A stretch of DNA of 64,000 nt from contig NZ_CP107903.1 of assembly GCF_036013955.1 (NCBI RefSeq), positions 2,046,001 through 2,110,000 on the forward strand. Direction: 5' to 3'. Positions 48,979 to 57,613 of the stretch are shown in pieces. Each line of letters opens with the position of its first letter. The stretch's first letter is position 1. The notes beneath the pieces were generated by a model. It worked only from the letters and a program-made list of their open reading frames with translations. It made no database searches and was not told the DNA's origin. Both the position numbers and the translations under genes were made by a program. This DNA comes from Streptomyces sp. NBC_00459 (GTDB taxonomy: Bacteria > Actinomycetota > Actinomycetes > Streptomycetales > Streptomycetaceae).

Positions 48979-49821
48979 TTAGTTCGGCCCCGTCGGCTTC
49001 TTCCCCTCCCCCTCCGCCTCCTGTACCGACTCCTCCTCCACGTCCGCCATCGCGGGGTCCAGCAGGCGGGAGAGGAAGTGGCGGGTGCGTTCGTGGGCCG
49101 GGGCGGTGATGACCCGGGCCGGGGTGCCCTCCTCGACGATCACTCCGCCGTCCATGAAGACGACCCGGTCGGCGACCTCGCGGGCGAACGTCATCTCGTG
49201 CGTGACGACCATCATCGTCATGCCCTCGTTCGCCAGCCTGCGCATCACCGCGAGTACGTCCCCCACCAGTTCGGGGTCGAGTGCCGACGTCGGCTCGTCG
49301 AAGAGCATGACCTCCGGGCCCATGGCCAACGCCCTCGCGATGGCGACCCGTTGCTGCTGGCCGCCGGAGAGGGACGACGGGTACGCGTCCGCCTTCTCCG
49401 ACAGGCCCACCCGCTCCAGGTTCTCCGCGGCCACCCGAGCGGCCTCGGCCCTGTCCCGCTTCAGCACCCGGCGCTGCGGCAGCGTCAGGTTCTCCGTCAC
49501 CGTCAGATGCGGGAAGAGGTTGAACTGCTGGAAGACCATGCCGATGCGGCGCCGGACCTCGTCGATGTCGACGTCCGGGTGCGTGACCTCCGTACCGCCG
49601 ACGAAGACCTGGCCCTTCGTCGGCTCCTCCAGCAGGTTCACACAGCGCAGGAGGGTCGACTTGCCGGAGCCGGACGGGCCGATCACGCACACGACCTCGC
49701 CCTGCCCGATCTCCAGGTCGATGCCGCGCAGCACCTCGTTGTCCCCGAACGACTTGTGCAGGTCCCGGACCTCGATCTCCGGCACAGTCGCGTCCTTGAT
49801 ACCGCCGATACCGTCGCTCAC
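48979..49821 (-). CDS. polar amino acid ABC transporter ATP-binding protein
   Basis: A 280-residue ABC ATPase of the GlnQ/GluA type: Walker [17 protein letters not shown]-loop [14 protein letters not shown], signature [15 protein letters not shown], Walker [15 protein letters not shown] and H-loop VVTHEM. A nonconserved acidic tail follows. GTG at 49821 overlaps the permease stop (GTGA). Probably takes up glutamate, glutamine or a related amino acid. Confidence 0.9.
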   Translation of the reverse strand: MSDGIGGIKDATVPEIEVRDLHKSFGDNEVLRGIDLEIGQGEVVCVIGPSGSGKSTLLRCVNLLEEPTKGQVFVGGTEVTHPDVDIDEVRRRIGMVFQQFNLFPHLTVTENLTLPQRRVLKRDRAEAARVAAENLERVGLSEKADAYPSSLSGGQQQRVAIARALAMGPEVMLFDEPTSALDPELVGDVLAVMRRLANEGMTMMVVTHEMTFAREVADRVVFMDGGVIVEEGTPARVITAPAHERTRHFLSRLLDPAMADVEEESVQEAEGEGKKPTGPN

Positions 49822-50654
49822 TTCGTCGCCTCCCCCGCCTTCGTCTCCAGCCGTCGTACGACGAGGCCCAGCGGCACCGTCACCAGCAGATAGCACAGGC
49901 CCGCCACCAGGATCGGCGTGGAGTTGGCGGTCTGGCTGGCCAGGTCACGGCCGTACTTGGCCAGTTCGCGTTCCTCCAGGGTGACGCCGAGGAACAGCAC
50001 CAGCGAGGAGTCCTTGAACAGGAGCACCAACTCGTTGGTGAGCGGCGGGATCACGATGCGGAACGCCTGCGGGATGATGATCGAGACCATCGCCCGGGCA
50101 TGCGAGAAGCCCAGTGAACGGGCCGCCTCCATCTGCCCCTTGGGCACCGCCTGGATGCCCGCGCGGATCGTCTCCGCCATGTACGCCGCCGACACCAGGC
50201 CGAGTGCCAGCGCCACCTTGCCGTACGTCCCGCCCGGGATCTCCGTGCCGGGGAAGGCGAGGGGTACGGCCACGCCCACGAAGATGAAGATCAGCAGGGC
50301 CGGCAGGCCCCGGAAGATCTCGATGTAGATGCCCGCGACCCAGCGGTAGGGGCCCACCGGTGACAGCCGCATGAGGGCGATCGCCATACCCAGCACCAGG
50401 CCGAAGACGAAGCCGGACAGGGTGTAGAGGACGGTGTTCTTGAGGGCCAGCGTGATGATCTCCGGGAACATCTGCTCGGCCAGGTCCGCCTGCGCGAACT
50501 GGTTCTTCAGACGGGCCCAGTCGGCCGACACCGCGAGGGCGACGACGGCCGCGACGAACAGCGCGTATTGCGCGCCACGGGACAGCGCCCGTTTCTGGGT
50601 GCGGCTCAGCCCCTGCCTGCGGGGCTGCAGCTGCTTCGCGGAGGCGTCGGTCAT
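49818..50654 (-). CDS. polar amino acid ABC transporter permease
   Basis: A 278-residue HisM/GlnP-type permease with about five helices. It has the conserved cytoplasmic EAA-like loop [23 protein letters not shown] and the [17 protein letters not shown] segment. ATG at 50654 overlaps the binding-protein gene (ATGA). It is the only permease in the operon, so it presumably forms a homodimer. Confidence 0.9.
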   Translation of the reverse strand: MTDASAKQLQPRRQGLSRTQKRALSRGAQYALFVAAVVALAVSADWARLKNQFAQADLAEQMFPEIITLALKNTVLYTLSGFVFGLVLGMAIALMRLSPVGPYRWVAGIYIEIFRGLPALLIFIFVGVAVPLAFPGTEIPGGTYGKVALALGLVSAAYMAETIRAGIQAVPKGQMEAARSLGFSHARAMVSIIIPQAFRIVIPPLTNELVLLFKDSSLVLFLGVTLEERELAKYGRDLASQTANSTPILVAGLCYLLVTVPLGLVVRRLETKAGEATK

Positions 50655-51496
50655 GACGCGGACGGAGCAGCCGCGGACTCGTCGTACGGGCCGATCCACT
50701 GTTCGTACAGCTTCTTGTACGTGCCGTCGGCCTTGGCGTCGGTGATCGCCTTGTTGAGGGCGGCGAGCAGCTTGGTGTTGCCCTTCTTCACCGTGAAGCC
50801 GTACTGCTCACCGGTGTTGAGGTTGTCCACCACCTTGAAGGCGTCGGCGTTGGCCGAGTCCTTGAGCCAGCCCTGGACGACCGGGTAGTCGATGATCACG
50901 GCCTCGACCTGGCCGGTGCGCAGGCCGTTGAGGACGGCGTCGGAGGACTCGAAGGAGACCGGGTCGAGACCCTTGCTCTTGGCGTAGTCCTCGCCGGTCG
51001 TCTGCGCCTGGGCGCCGACCTTCTTGCCCTTGAGGCCGGCGAAGGAGGTGATGCCGCTCTTCCTGTCGACGAGGACGGCCTGCGTCGCGGCGAAGTACGG
51101 GTCGGAGAAGTCGACGTTCTTCTTGCGCTCGTCGGTGATGGTCATGCCGGCGGCGCCGAGGTCGCACTGGTCGGCGTTGAGGAAGGCGCCCGTCTTGAAG
51201 TTCTCGAAGGGCGTGTCGAGGATCTCCTGCTTCACGCCGAGGTTCTTGGCGGCGAGATCGACGAGCGACACGTCGAAGCCCTGGACCTTGCCGTCGATCT
51301 CCGACTGGAAGGGCGGGTAGGGCAAGTGGGTGCAGACCGTGAGCTGTCCGCCCTTGACCAGTTCGACTCCGCCTGCGGCGGTCTTCGAGGCGCCGCCTCC
51401 GTCGTCGTCCGAGGAGCAGCCGGCCACGAGCAGGAGCCCGGCCGTCGCGGTGGTGGCGGCCAGGATGCGGGACCGTCGTGCGAGGACCGTCTTCAA
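50651..51496 (-). CDS. polar amino acid ABC transporter substrate-binding lipoprotein
   Basis: A 281-residue family 3 solute-binding protein. A lipoprotein signal (LAATTATAGLLLVAGCSSDD, lipid Cys about 27) is followed by GGQLTVCTHLPYPPFQSEIDG and FDVSLVDLAAKNLGVK, with DQCDLGAAGMTITDERKKNV, typical of this family. First gene of the transporter operon; an inverted repeat at 51541 lies upstream. Confidence 0.92.
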   Translation of the reverse strand: MKTVLARRSRILAATTATAGLLLVAGCSSDDDGGGASKTAAGGVELVKGGQLTVCTHLPYPPFQSEIDGKVQGFDVSLVDLAAKNLGVKQEILDTPFENFKTGAFLNADQCDLGAAGMTITDERKKNVDFSDPYFAATQAVLVDRKSGITSFAGLKGKKVGAQAQTTGEDYAKSKGLDPVSFESSDAVLNGLRTGQVEAVIIDYPVVQGWLKDSANADAFKVVDNLNTGEQYGFTVKKGNTKLLAALNKAITDAKADGTYKKLYEQWIGPYDESAAAPSAS

Positions 51497-51540
51497 GGGG
51501 ACCTCCTGTGGGGGAGTGTGGCTTCTGATTATAAGGAGAC

Positions 51541-51557
51541 GTTTGACTATCTCAAAC
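51541..51557. promoter_or_regulatory. inverted repeat GTTTGA-N5-TCAAAC before the ABC operon
   Basis: A perfect 6-bp dyad with a 5-nt spacer in the divergent region between the binding protein (start 51496) and the class V aminotransferase (start 51697). It is 45-61 bp from the transporter's ATG, a usual operator distance. Confidence 0.45.
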
Positions 51558-51696
51558 TATTCCCATGGTCATGACGCCATATGGCCTGCGGTTTTCAGGT
51601 CGCGTGGCCTCGGGTCCTGTCGACCCGAGGGTCAGGAAGCTCTCCGGTTAGTCTCGACTCGACTTACCTACCCCGCGATCCGAAGAGAGCACCACC

Positions 51697-52800
51697 GTGA
51701 CCACGCACCCCTTCCTGGACCTGGCGCCACTGACCGCCGCCCGCTTCGCGTCGATCGAGGACCGGGTGGCGCGGCTGCTCTCCACCGAGCAGGACGTCGT
51801 GATCATGCAGGGCGAGGCGCTGCTGCCCCTGGAGGGCGCCATCCGGGGGACCGCGGGCCCGGGCACGACCGCCCTCAACATCGTCACGGGCCCCTACGGG
51901 CAGACGTTCGGCGACTGGCTGCGGGACTGCGGCGCCACCGTCGTCGATCTCGCGGTGCCCTTCCACGCCGCGGTCACGGCCGCACAGGTCCGGGAGGCGT
52001 TCGCCGAGCACCCGGAGATCGACTTCGTCTCACTGGTGCACGCGGAGGCGGCGACCGGCAACACCAACCCGGTGGCGGCGATCGGCGAGGCGGTACGAGA
52101 ACACGGCGCCCTCTTCTATCTCGACGCCGTCGCGTCGGTGGGCGCCGAGCCGGTGCTGCCGGACGCGTGGGGCGTCGACCTGTGCGTGATCGGGGCACAG
52201 AAGGCGATGGGCGGGCCCGCCGGGGTGTCGGCGGTGTCGGTGAGCGAGCGGGCGTGGGCACGGATGGCGGCGAATCCGGGGGCGCCACGGCGGTCGTACC
52301 TCTCGCTGCTGGACTGGAAGGAGCGGTGGATCGACGGGGGCCGGCGTGCGCTTCTGCACGCTCCCGCCCAGTTGGAGATGCTCGCGCTGGAGGCGTGCGT
52401 CGAGCGGATCGAGGCGGTGGGCCTCGACACGGTGATCGCCCGGCACACGGCAGCGGCGGCGGCCACCCGGGCGGGGGCGCTCGCGCTGGGCGGCGGCCTT
52501 GAGCCGTATGTGTACGAGGCCGAGGACGCGGCGCCGGTCGCCACGACCCTGCGGGCACCCTCCGGGGTCGTCGCGTCGGAGCTGGTGGCGAGCGCGCTGG
52601 CCGCCGATCCGGCGCTGCCGCTGGCGGCGGGCGGGGGCGCGCTGGCCAAGGAGATGATCCGGGTCAACCACTACGGGGCGGACGCGACGCGCGAAGCGGT
52701 GCTCGGGAGTCTGGTCGCGCTGGGCGCGGCACTGACGGACCGAGGACTGAGCGTGGACGTCGAAGGGGCCCGGCGCCAGGCGGTCGCGAATTTCTCGTGA
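51697..52800 (+). CDS. class V aminotransferase-fold PLP enzyme
   Basis: A 367-residue protein like serine/alanine-glyoxylate aminotransferases. It has IVTGPYGQTFGDWL, DFVSLVHAEAATGNTNPV, FYLDAVASVGAEP and the PLP lysine in IGAQKAMGGPAGVS. Divergent from the amino acid ABC operon and upstream of ectA; it could supply or recycle amino groups, but no direct role in ectoine synthesis is known. Confidence 0.82.
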   Translation: MTTHPFLDLAPLTAARFASIEDRVARLLSTEQDVVIMQGEALLPLEGAIRGTAGPGTTALNIVTGPYGQTFGDWLRDCGATVVDLAVPFHAAVTAAQVREAFAEHPEIDFVSLVHAEAATGNTNPVAAIGEAVREHGALFYLDAVASVGAEPVLPDAWGVDLCVIGAQKAMGGPAGVSAVSVSERAWARMAANPGAPRRSYLSLLDWKERWIDGGRRALLHAPAQLEMLALEACVERIEAVGLDTVIARHTAAAAATRAGALALGGGLEPYVYEAEDAAPVATTLRAPSGVVASELVASALAADPALPLAAGGGALAKEMIRVNHYGADATREAVLGSLVALGAALTDRGLSVDVEGARRQAVANFS

Positions 52801-52823
52801 ATGCGCGATGAAATTGGGCAATT

Positions 52824-52866
52824 AAATTGAGGGCAGCTTCCCGCATTCTCCTGCCCGCTTTCAATT
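52824..52866 (+). terminator. hairpin after the class V aminotransferase gene
   Basis: AATTGAGGGCAG (52824-52835) pairs with CTGCCC (52851-52856) and TCAATT (52861-52866) with a 4-nt internal bulge. It lies 24 bp past the stop. It may terminate the upstream transcript and also contains the first GCCCGCTTT arm discussed for the ectA leader. Confidence 0.45.
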
Positions 52867-52934
52867 GACCTAAACGCAAAGGTTTTGCGAACGAATCAAG
52901 TAAATTGCATGGTTGTGACACACTCAACAACCTG

Positions 52935-52969
52935 CCCGCTTTGTTCGATTATCGATCGGACAAAGCGGG
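52935..52969 (+). promoter_or_regulatory. terminator/attenuator-like hairpin in the ectA leader
   Basis: CCCGCTTTGT (52935-52944) and ACAAAGCGGG (52960-52969) form a perfect 10-bp stem, followed by CTTTCCC. It lies 94 bp before the ectA ATG in a 262-bp AT-richer region. A second copy of the left arm (GCCCGCTTT, 52853-52861) could compete for the right arm. Confidence 0.5.
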
Positions 52970-52984
52970 CTTTCCCGCACTCGC

Positions 52985-52999
52985 GGAATAACACATTCC
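52985..52999. promoter_or_regulatory. GGAAT-N5-ATTCC dyad upstream of ectA
   Basis: A perfect 5-bp inverted repeat with 5-nt spacer, 64 bp before the ectA start. Possible operator; no EctR-type regulator gene is adjacent. Confidence 0.3.
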
Positions 53000-53062
53000 A
53001 TGCTCGCACGGAACCCCGATCGGCGATGCATTTTTGATTTTCTCTCGGTAAGTTCCATTTGC

Positions 53063-53650
53063 ATGAGCGCAGCACGGACAGACCTGCAAATAGACCGCCC
53101 GGTGACTGCCGACGGGGCGGCGCTGTGGCGGATCGCCCGGGACTCGAAGGTTCTCGATCTCAACTCGTCGTACAGCTATCTGCTGTGGTGCCGGGACTTC
53201 GCCGCCACCTCGGCCGTCGCCCGGGACCCGGACGGGACACCGGTCGGCTTCGTCACCGGTTACGTCCGGCCGGACCGGCCCGGCACCCTGCTCGTCTGGC
53301 AGGTGGCCGTCGACGCCGACCACCAGGGGCGCGGGCTGGCCGCCGACCTGCTCGACGGGCTGACCCGCCGGGTCGGCGCCGAGCAGGGGCTCACCACCGT
53401 CGAGACCACCATCACACCGGGCAACACCGCCTCGGAACGGCTGTTCACCTCGTTCGCCGAGCGCCACGGCGCCACCGTCGAGCGGGAGGTGCTGTTCGAC
53501 GCGGGCCTGTTCCCGAACGACCCGCAGCACCCGCACGTCCCGCACGACCCCGAGGTCCTGTACCGCATCGGCCCCCTCTCCGATTGCTCCGACTCCTCGG
53601 ATTCCTCCGAACTTTTCGGACTCTCCGAACTGTCCGGACTCTCCGGCTGA
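53063..53650 (+). CDS. ectA: L-2,4-diaminobutyric acid N-acetyltransferase EctA
   Basis: A 195-residue GNAT enzyme that acetylates diaminobutyrate, the second step of ectoine synthesis. It has VLDLNSSYSYLLWCRDFAAT, VGFVTGYVRP, WQVAVDADHQGRGLA (CoA-binding) and ETTITPGNTASERLF. A C-terminal Ser/Leu/Gly tail of about 22 residues (SDCSDSSDSSELFGLSELSG) arises from repetitive DNA. The ATG at 53063 is used; an in-frame ATG at 53000 would add 21 unrelated residues. The ribosome site is weak. Confidence 0.93.
   Translation: MSAARTDLQIDRPVTADGAALWRIARDSKVLDLNSSYSYLLWCRDFAATSAVARDPDGTPVGFVTGYVRPDRPGTLLVWQVAVDADHQGRGLAADLLDGLTRRVGAEQGLTTVETTITPGNTASERLFTSFAERHGATVEREVLFDAGLFPNDPQHPHVPHDPEVLYRIGPLSDCSDSSDSSELFGLSELSGLSG
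53577..53646 (+). repeat. degenerate short tandem repeat at the 3' end of ectA
   Basis: CTCCGA/CTCCGG-type units recur about seven times in 70 bp (for example TCGGACTCTCCGAACTGTCC), encoding the Ser/Leu/Gly tail. The pattern suggests slippage growth of the EctA C-terminus. Confidence 0.6.
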
Positions 53651-53681
53651 TCTCACCCCCCACCTCAAGGAGTTCACCGCC

Positions 53682-54971
53682 GTGACCATCACCCAGCCCG
53701 ACCTGAGCGTCTTCGAGACCGTCGAGTCGGAGGTGCGCAGCTACTGCCGCAGCTGGCCCGCCGTGTTCGACCGTGCGCAGGGCAGCCGTATGTACGACGA
53801 GGACGGCCACGCCTACCTCGACTTCTTCGCGGGCGCCGGATCACTCAACTACGGCCACAACAACCCCGTACTCAAACGGGCGTTGATCGACTATCTGGAG
53901 CAGGACGGTGTCACCCACGGGCTCGACATGTCGACCTCCGCGAAACGCGCGTTCCTGGAGTCCTTCCAGGAGCTGGTGCTGCGGCCCCGCGACCTGCCGT
54001 ACAAGGTCATGTTCCCGGGCCCGACGGGCACCAACGCCGTCGAGGCGGCGCTGAAACTGGCGCGGAAGGTGAAGGGGCGGGAGGCCATCGTGTCCTTCAC
54101 CAACGCCTTCCACGGTATGTCCCTCGGGTCGCTCGCCGTGACCGGCAACGCCTTCAAGCGGGCCGGCGCGGGCGTTCCGCTGGTGCACGGCACGCCGATG
54201 CCGTTCGACAACTACTTCGAGGGGACCGTCCCCGACTTCCTGTGGTTCGAGCGGCTGTTGGAGGACCAGGGCTCCGGCCTCAACAAGCCGGCCGCCGTGA
54301 TCGTGGAGACCGTGCAGGGCGAGGGCGGCATCAACGTGGCGCGCCCTGAATGGCTGCGGGCGCTGGCCGACCTGTGCGTACGGCAGGACATGCTGCTGAT
54401 CGTCGACGACATCCAGATGGGCTGCGGGCGCACCGGCGCCTTCTTCTCCTTCGAGGAGGCGGGTGTCGTACCCGACATCGTCACCGTGTCGAAGTCCATC
54501 AGCGGGTACGGACTCCCCATGTCCCTCTGCCTGTTCAGGCCCGAGCTGGACATCTGGGAGCCGGGCGAGCACAACGGCACGTTCCGCGGCAACAACCCGG
54601 CGTTCGTGACGGCCGCCGCCGCGCTGGAGACGTACTGGTCCGACGGTTCCGCCATGGAGAAGCAGACACGCGCCCGTGGCGAGCAGGTCGAGGAGTCGCT
54701 GATCTCGATCACCGAGGAGAACCTCGCCGACGTCAAGGAGTACCGGGGCCGGGGGCTGGTGTGGGGCCTGGAGTTCCACGAGAAGGCACGCGCCGGGCGA
54801 GTGGCGCAGCGAGCCTTCGAACTCGGCCTGCTCATCGAGACGTCCGGCCCGGAGAGCGAGGTCGTGAAGCTGCTGCCGGCGCTCACCATCACGCCCGAGG
54901 AACTGGACGAGGGCCTGCGGATCGTCGCCCGCGCCGTACGCGAGACCGCCGAGACCACCGCGACCGTCTGA
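53682..54971 (+). CDS. ectB: diaminobutyrate-2-oxoglutarate aminotransferase EctB
   Basis: A 429-residue class III aminotransferase that makes L-2,4-diaminobutyrate from aspartate semialdehyde and glutamate. It shows [54 protein letters not shown] and the PLP lysine in [16 protein letters not shown] start at 53682 with an AAGGAG ribosome site, 31 bp after ectA. Confidence 0.96.
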   Translation: MTITQPDLSVFETVESEVRSYCRSWPAVFDRAQGSRMYDEDGHAYLDFFAGAGSLNYGHNNPVLKRALIDYLEQDGVTHGLDMSTSAKRAFLESFQELVLRPRDLPYKVMFPGPTGTNAVEAALKLARKVKGREAIVSFTNAFHGMSLGSLAVTGNAFKRAGAGVPLVHGTPMPFDNYFEGTVPDFLWFERLLEDQGSGLNKPAAVIVETVQGEGGINVARPEWLRALADLCVRQDMLLIVDDIQMGCGRTGAFFSFEEAGVVPDIVTVSKSISGYGLPMSLCLFRPELDIWEPGEHNGTFRGNNPAFVTAAAALETYWSDGSAMEKQTRARGEQVEESLISITEENLADVKEYRGRGLVWGLEFHEKARAGRVAQRAFELGLLIETSGPESEVVKLLPALTITPEELDEGLRIVARAVRETAETTATV

Positions 54972-55035
54972 ACAGCTGTCTGCCCTTATGCACTTCTGCA
55001 CGTCCGAACCATCTGGAAAGGGGTTGTTGAGCGCT

Positions 55036-55458
55036 GTGATCGTCCGTTCGTTCAAGGACATCGAAGGCACCGACCGGCATGTGAGGGCGGCGTCCGGTAC
55101 CTGGGAGAGCAAACGCATCGTCCTCGCCAAGGAGCGGGTCGGCTTCTCGCTCCACGAGACGGTTCTGTACGCGGGCACGAAGACGTCGATGTGGTACGCG
55201 AACCATGTCGAGGCCGTCGTGTGCGTCGAGGGCGAGGCCCTGCTGACCGACGACGAGACCGGGCGGACCTACACGATCACCCCCGGCACCATGTACCTCC
55301 TCGACGGGCACGAGCGGCACACGATGCGGATCAAGGAGGACTTCCGCTGTCTGTGCGTCTTCAACCCGCCCGTGACCGGCCGCGAGGACCACGACGAGAA
55401 CGGCGTCTATCCCCTGCTGACGGAACCCGACCCCGACTTCGACCCCGAGGAGGTCTGA
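55036..55458 (+). CDS. ectC: L-ectoine synthase EctC
   Basis: A 140-residue cupin enzyme that cyclises N-gamma-acetyl-diaminobutyrate to ectoine. The family opening [15 protein letters not shown] is followed by SWYANH-like [18 protein letters not shown] and [12 protein letters not shown]. The GTG at 55036 is chosen because homology starts there; the frame extends upstream to 54988. AAAGGGG is the ribosome site. Confidence 0.95.
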   Translation: MIVRSFKDIEGTDRHVRAASGTWESKRIVLAKERVGFSLHETVLYAGTKTSMWYANHVEAVVCVEGEALLTDDETGRTYTITPGTMYLLDGHERHTMRIKEDFRCLCVFNPPVTGREDHDENGVYPLLTEPDPDFDPEEV

Positions 55459-55463
55459 CACCC

Positions 55464-56369
55464 ATGTCACCCACGTCCACCACGTCCACTCTCACCGACC
55501 TCTACCCCACCCGTGGCTCCGCCGAGGTGTCCGTCCCGCGGCAGGACCCGGTCCTCTGGGGCGCGCCGGACACGCCCGGACCGTTCACCGCGGCCGACCT
55601 CATGGCGTACGAACGTGATGGCTTCCGGGCCCTCGACCGACTCCTCGAGGACGACGAAGTCGCGCTCTACCGGGCCGAGTTGGAGCGGCTGGTCACCGAT
55701 CCGGCGGTGCGGGCCGACGAGCGGTCGATCATCGAGCCGAAGTCGAAGGAGATCCGGTCCGTCTTCGAGGTGCACCGGATCAGCGAGATATTCGCCCAGC
55801 TCGTACGGGACGAGCGGGTCGTCGGGCGGGCCCGGCAGCTCCTCGGCTCCGACGTGTACGTCCACCAGTCGCGGATCAACGTCAAGCCGGGGTTCGGGGC
55901 GGGCGGCTTCTACTGGCACTCCGACTTCGAGACCTGGCACGCGGAGGACGGCCTGCCGAACATGCGGACGGTGTCCGTCTCGATCGCGCTGACCGAGAAC
56001 CTCGACACCAACGGCGGCCTCATGATCATGCCGGGCTCGCACCGCACGTTCCTCGGCTGTGCGGGGGCGACGCCCGACGACAACTACAAGAAGTCGCTCC
56101 AGATGCAGGACGCGGGCACCCCGTCCGACGAGGCGCTGACCTCGCTCGCCGACGAGCACGGCATCAGGTTGTTCACGGGCGGGGCGGGTTCGGCCACCTG
56201 GTTCGACTGCAACTGCATGCACGGTTCCGGCGACAACATCACGCCGTACCCGCGCAGCAACGTCTTCATCGTCTTCAACAGCGTGGAGAACCAGGCGGTG
56301 GAGCCGTTCGCGGCCCCGGTGCGCAGGCCGGAGTTCATCGGGGCGCGGGACTTCACGCCGGTGCGGTGA
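55464..56369 (+). CDS. ectD: ectoine 5-hydroxylase EctD
   Basis: A 301-residue Fe(II)/2-oxoglutarate dioxygenase making 5-hydroxyectoine. Iron ligands His152, Asp154 (FYWHSDFETWHAEDG) and His253 (CNCMHGSGDN) are present, as is the ectoine hydroxylase signature region itself. The ATG at 55464 lies 5 bp after ectC. Last gene of the ect operon, followed by a 22-bp terminator stem. Confidence 0.96.
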   Translation: MSPTSTTSTLTDLYPTRGSAEVSVPRQDPVLWGAPDTPGPFTAADLMAYERDGFRALDRLLEDDEVALYRAELERLVTDPAVRADERSIIEPKSKEIRSVFEVHRISEIFAQLVRDERVVGRARQLLGSDVYVHQSRINVKPGFGAGGFYWHSDFETWHAEDGLPNMRTVSVSIALTENLDTNGGLMIMPGSHRTFLGCAGATPDDNYKKSLQMQDAGTPSDEALTSLADEHGIRLFTGGAGSATWFDCNCMHGSGDNITPYPRSNVFIVFNSVENQAVEPFAAPVRRPEFIGARDFTPVR

Positions 56370-56374
56370 CCGGC

Positions 56375-56423
56375 ACCCGACGCGCCGCCGGTGACCGCGA
56401 AGGTCACCGGCGGCGCGTCGGGT
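56375..56423. terminator. 22-bp bidirectional terminator after ectD
   Basis: Left arm 56375-56396 (ACCCGACGCGCCGCCGG...) and right arm 56402-56423 are perfectly complementary over 22 bp with loop GCGAA. It lies 5 bp after the ectD stop and 23 bp before the end of the convergent aminotransferase gene, so it can serve both. Confidence 0.92.
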
Positions 56424-56446
56424 TCCGGGGATCCCCCGTCAGCGGT

Positions 56447-57556
56447 TCAGCCGGACAGGACGTCCAGGATTCGGTCGACGTCCGACGTGGTGTTGTACAG
56501 GTGGAAGGCCGCGCGCAGGTTTCCGGCCCGGTCGGAGACCTCGACCCCGGCCCGGCTCAACTCGGCCTGCCGGTGCCCGAGTCGCGGGACGGAGACGATG
56601 GCCGAGCCGGGCGCGGGTATGGGCTGGTACCCCAGCCGGTCGAGCCCGGCACGGAACCGGTCGGCGAGCGCGAGGTCATGGGCGCGTACGGTGTCCACGC
56701 CCAACTCCTCGATGAGGGCGAGGGAGTGGCGGGCTCCCGCGTAGGAGAACAGGCTCGGGCTTTCGTCGAACCGCCGGGCGGAGTGGGCGAGTTCGCGCAC
56801 CGGGCCGTAACAGCTGTCCCAGGGCTCCTCCCCCGCGACCCAGCCCGCGAACACGGGCGTCAGCCCGCCCAGGTCCTCGGGTACGACGAAGAAGACCACA
56901 CCTCGTGGGCAGACGAGCCACTTGAAAGCGACGGAGGAGACGAAGTCGTAGGCGTCCGCGTCGATCGGCAGCCAGCCGGTGGCCTGGGAGGCGTCGACAT
57001 AGGTACGTGCCCCGTGCTCGCCGGCGGCCTCGCGCAGCGCGGCCAGGTCGACGACGCGTCCGTCGGCGGACTGGGCCGCGCTGACGGCGACAAGGGCGGT
57101 GCCGGGCCGGACGGACTCGGGGATCCGCTCCAGCGGCACGGTCCGTACCTTCAGATCCCCGCGTACGTGGAACGGGTTGAGGACGGAGGTGAAGTCGTCC
57201 TCGGCGGTGAGGACTTCGGCGCCGGCGGGCAGCGAGGCGGCGATCAGCGCGCTGTAGACGGCGACGGAGGCCCCGGCCGCGACCCTGCGGTCGGAGACCC
57301 CGACGAGCCGCGCGAAGGCGGCGCGCGAGGCTTCCACGTCGGCGAACATGTCCTGCGGCCGGCCGTCGGCCACGGACTGCACGGCGTCGCGCATGGCGGC
57401 CACGGCACGGGCCGGGAGGAGCCCGGTGCTAGCGGTGTTCAGATAAGTGTTCTTCGGAGCGAACTCGGCACGGACGAGGTTCCGGAGGTTCTCGAAGGTC
57501 TCCATGGGACCACTCTGGGGCCCGAAGATCCCCTCGTCCATTGCCGAATTCTGCAC
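56447..57556 (-). CDS. class V aminotransferase-fold PLP enzyme
   Basis: A protein of up to 369 residues like cysteine desulfurase/selenocysteine lyase or isopenicillin epimerase-type class V enzymes. It has TYLNTASTGLLPARAVAAM, YVDASQATGWLPID and the PLP lysine in VSSVAFKWLVCPRGVVFF. Start is uncertain: GTG 57556, ATG 57541 or ATG 57505 (METFENLRN), the last giving 352 residues. Convergent to ectABCD. Substrate unknown. Confidence 0.82.
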   Translation of the reverse strand: MQNSAMDEGIFGPQSGPMETFENLRNLVRAEFAPKNTYLNTASTGLLPARAVAAMRDAVQSVADGRPQDMFADVEASRAAFARLVGVSDRRVAAGASVAVYSALIAASLPAGAEVLTAEDDFTSVLNPFHVRGDLKVRTVPLERIPESVRPGTALVAVSAAQSADGRVVDLAALREAAGEHGARTYVDASQATGWLPIDADAYDFVSSVAFKWLVCPRGVVFFVVPEDLGGLTPVFAGWVAGEEPWDSCYGPVRELAHSARRFDESPSLFSYAGARHSLALIEELGVDTVRAHDLALADRFRAGLDRLGYQPIPAPGSAIVSVPRLGHRQAELSRAGVEVSDRAGNLRAAFHLYNTTSDVDRILDVLSG

Positions 57557-57572
57557 GGCACCGCGAAGGACT

Positions 57573-57586
57573 GCTTATACATAAGC
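57573..57586. promoter_or_regulatory. GCTTAT-AC-ATAAGC dyad before the class V aminotransferase
   Basis: A perfect 6-bp inverted repeat with a 2-nt spacer in the 57-bp gap between the DsbA-like gene and the aminotransferase, 17 bp from the GTG start. It could be an operator or contain a -10-like TATACA/TATGTA element. Confidence 0.4.
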
Positions 57587-57613
57587 CCTGACCTGCGGCT
57601 TTTCCTCCCGGCG

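Noticed and set aside
52801..53062. ectR-type MarR regulator or aspartokinase gene linked to ectABCD
   Set aside because: No such reading frame is present upstream or downstream of the operon within the window.
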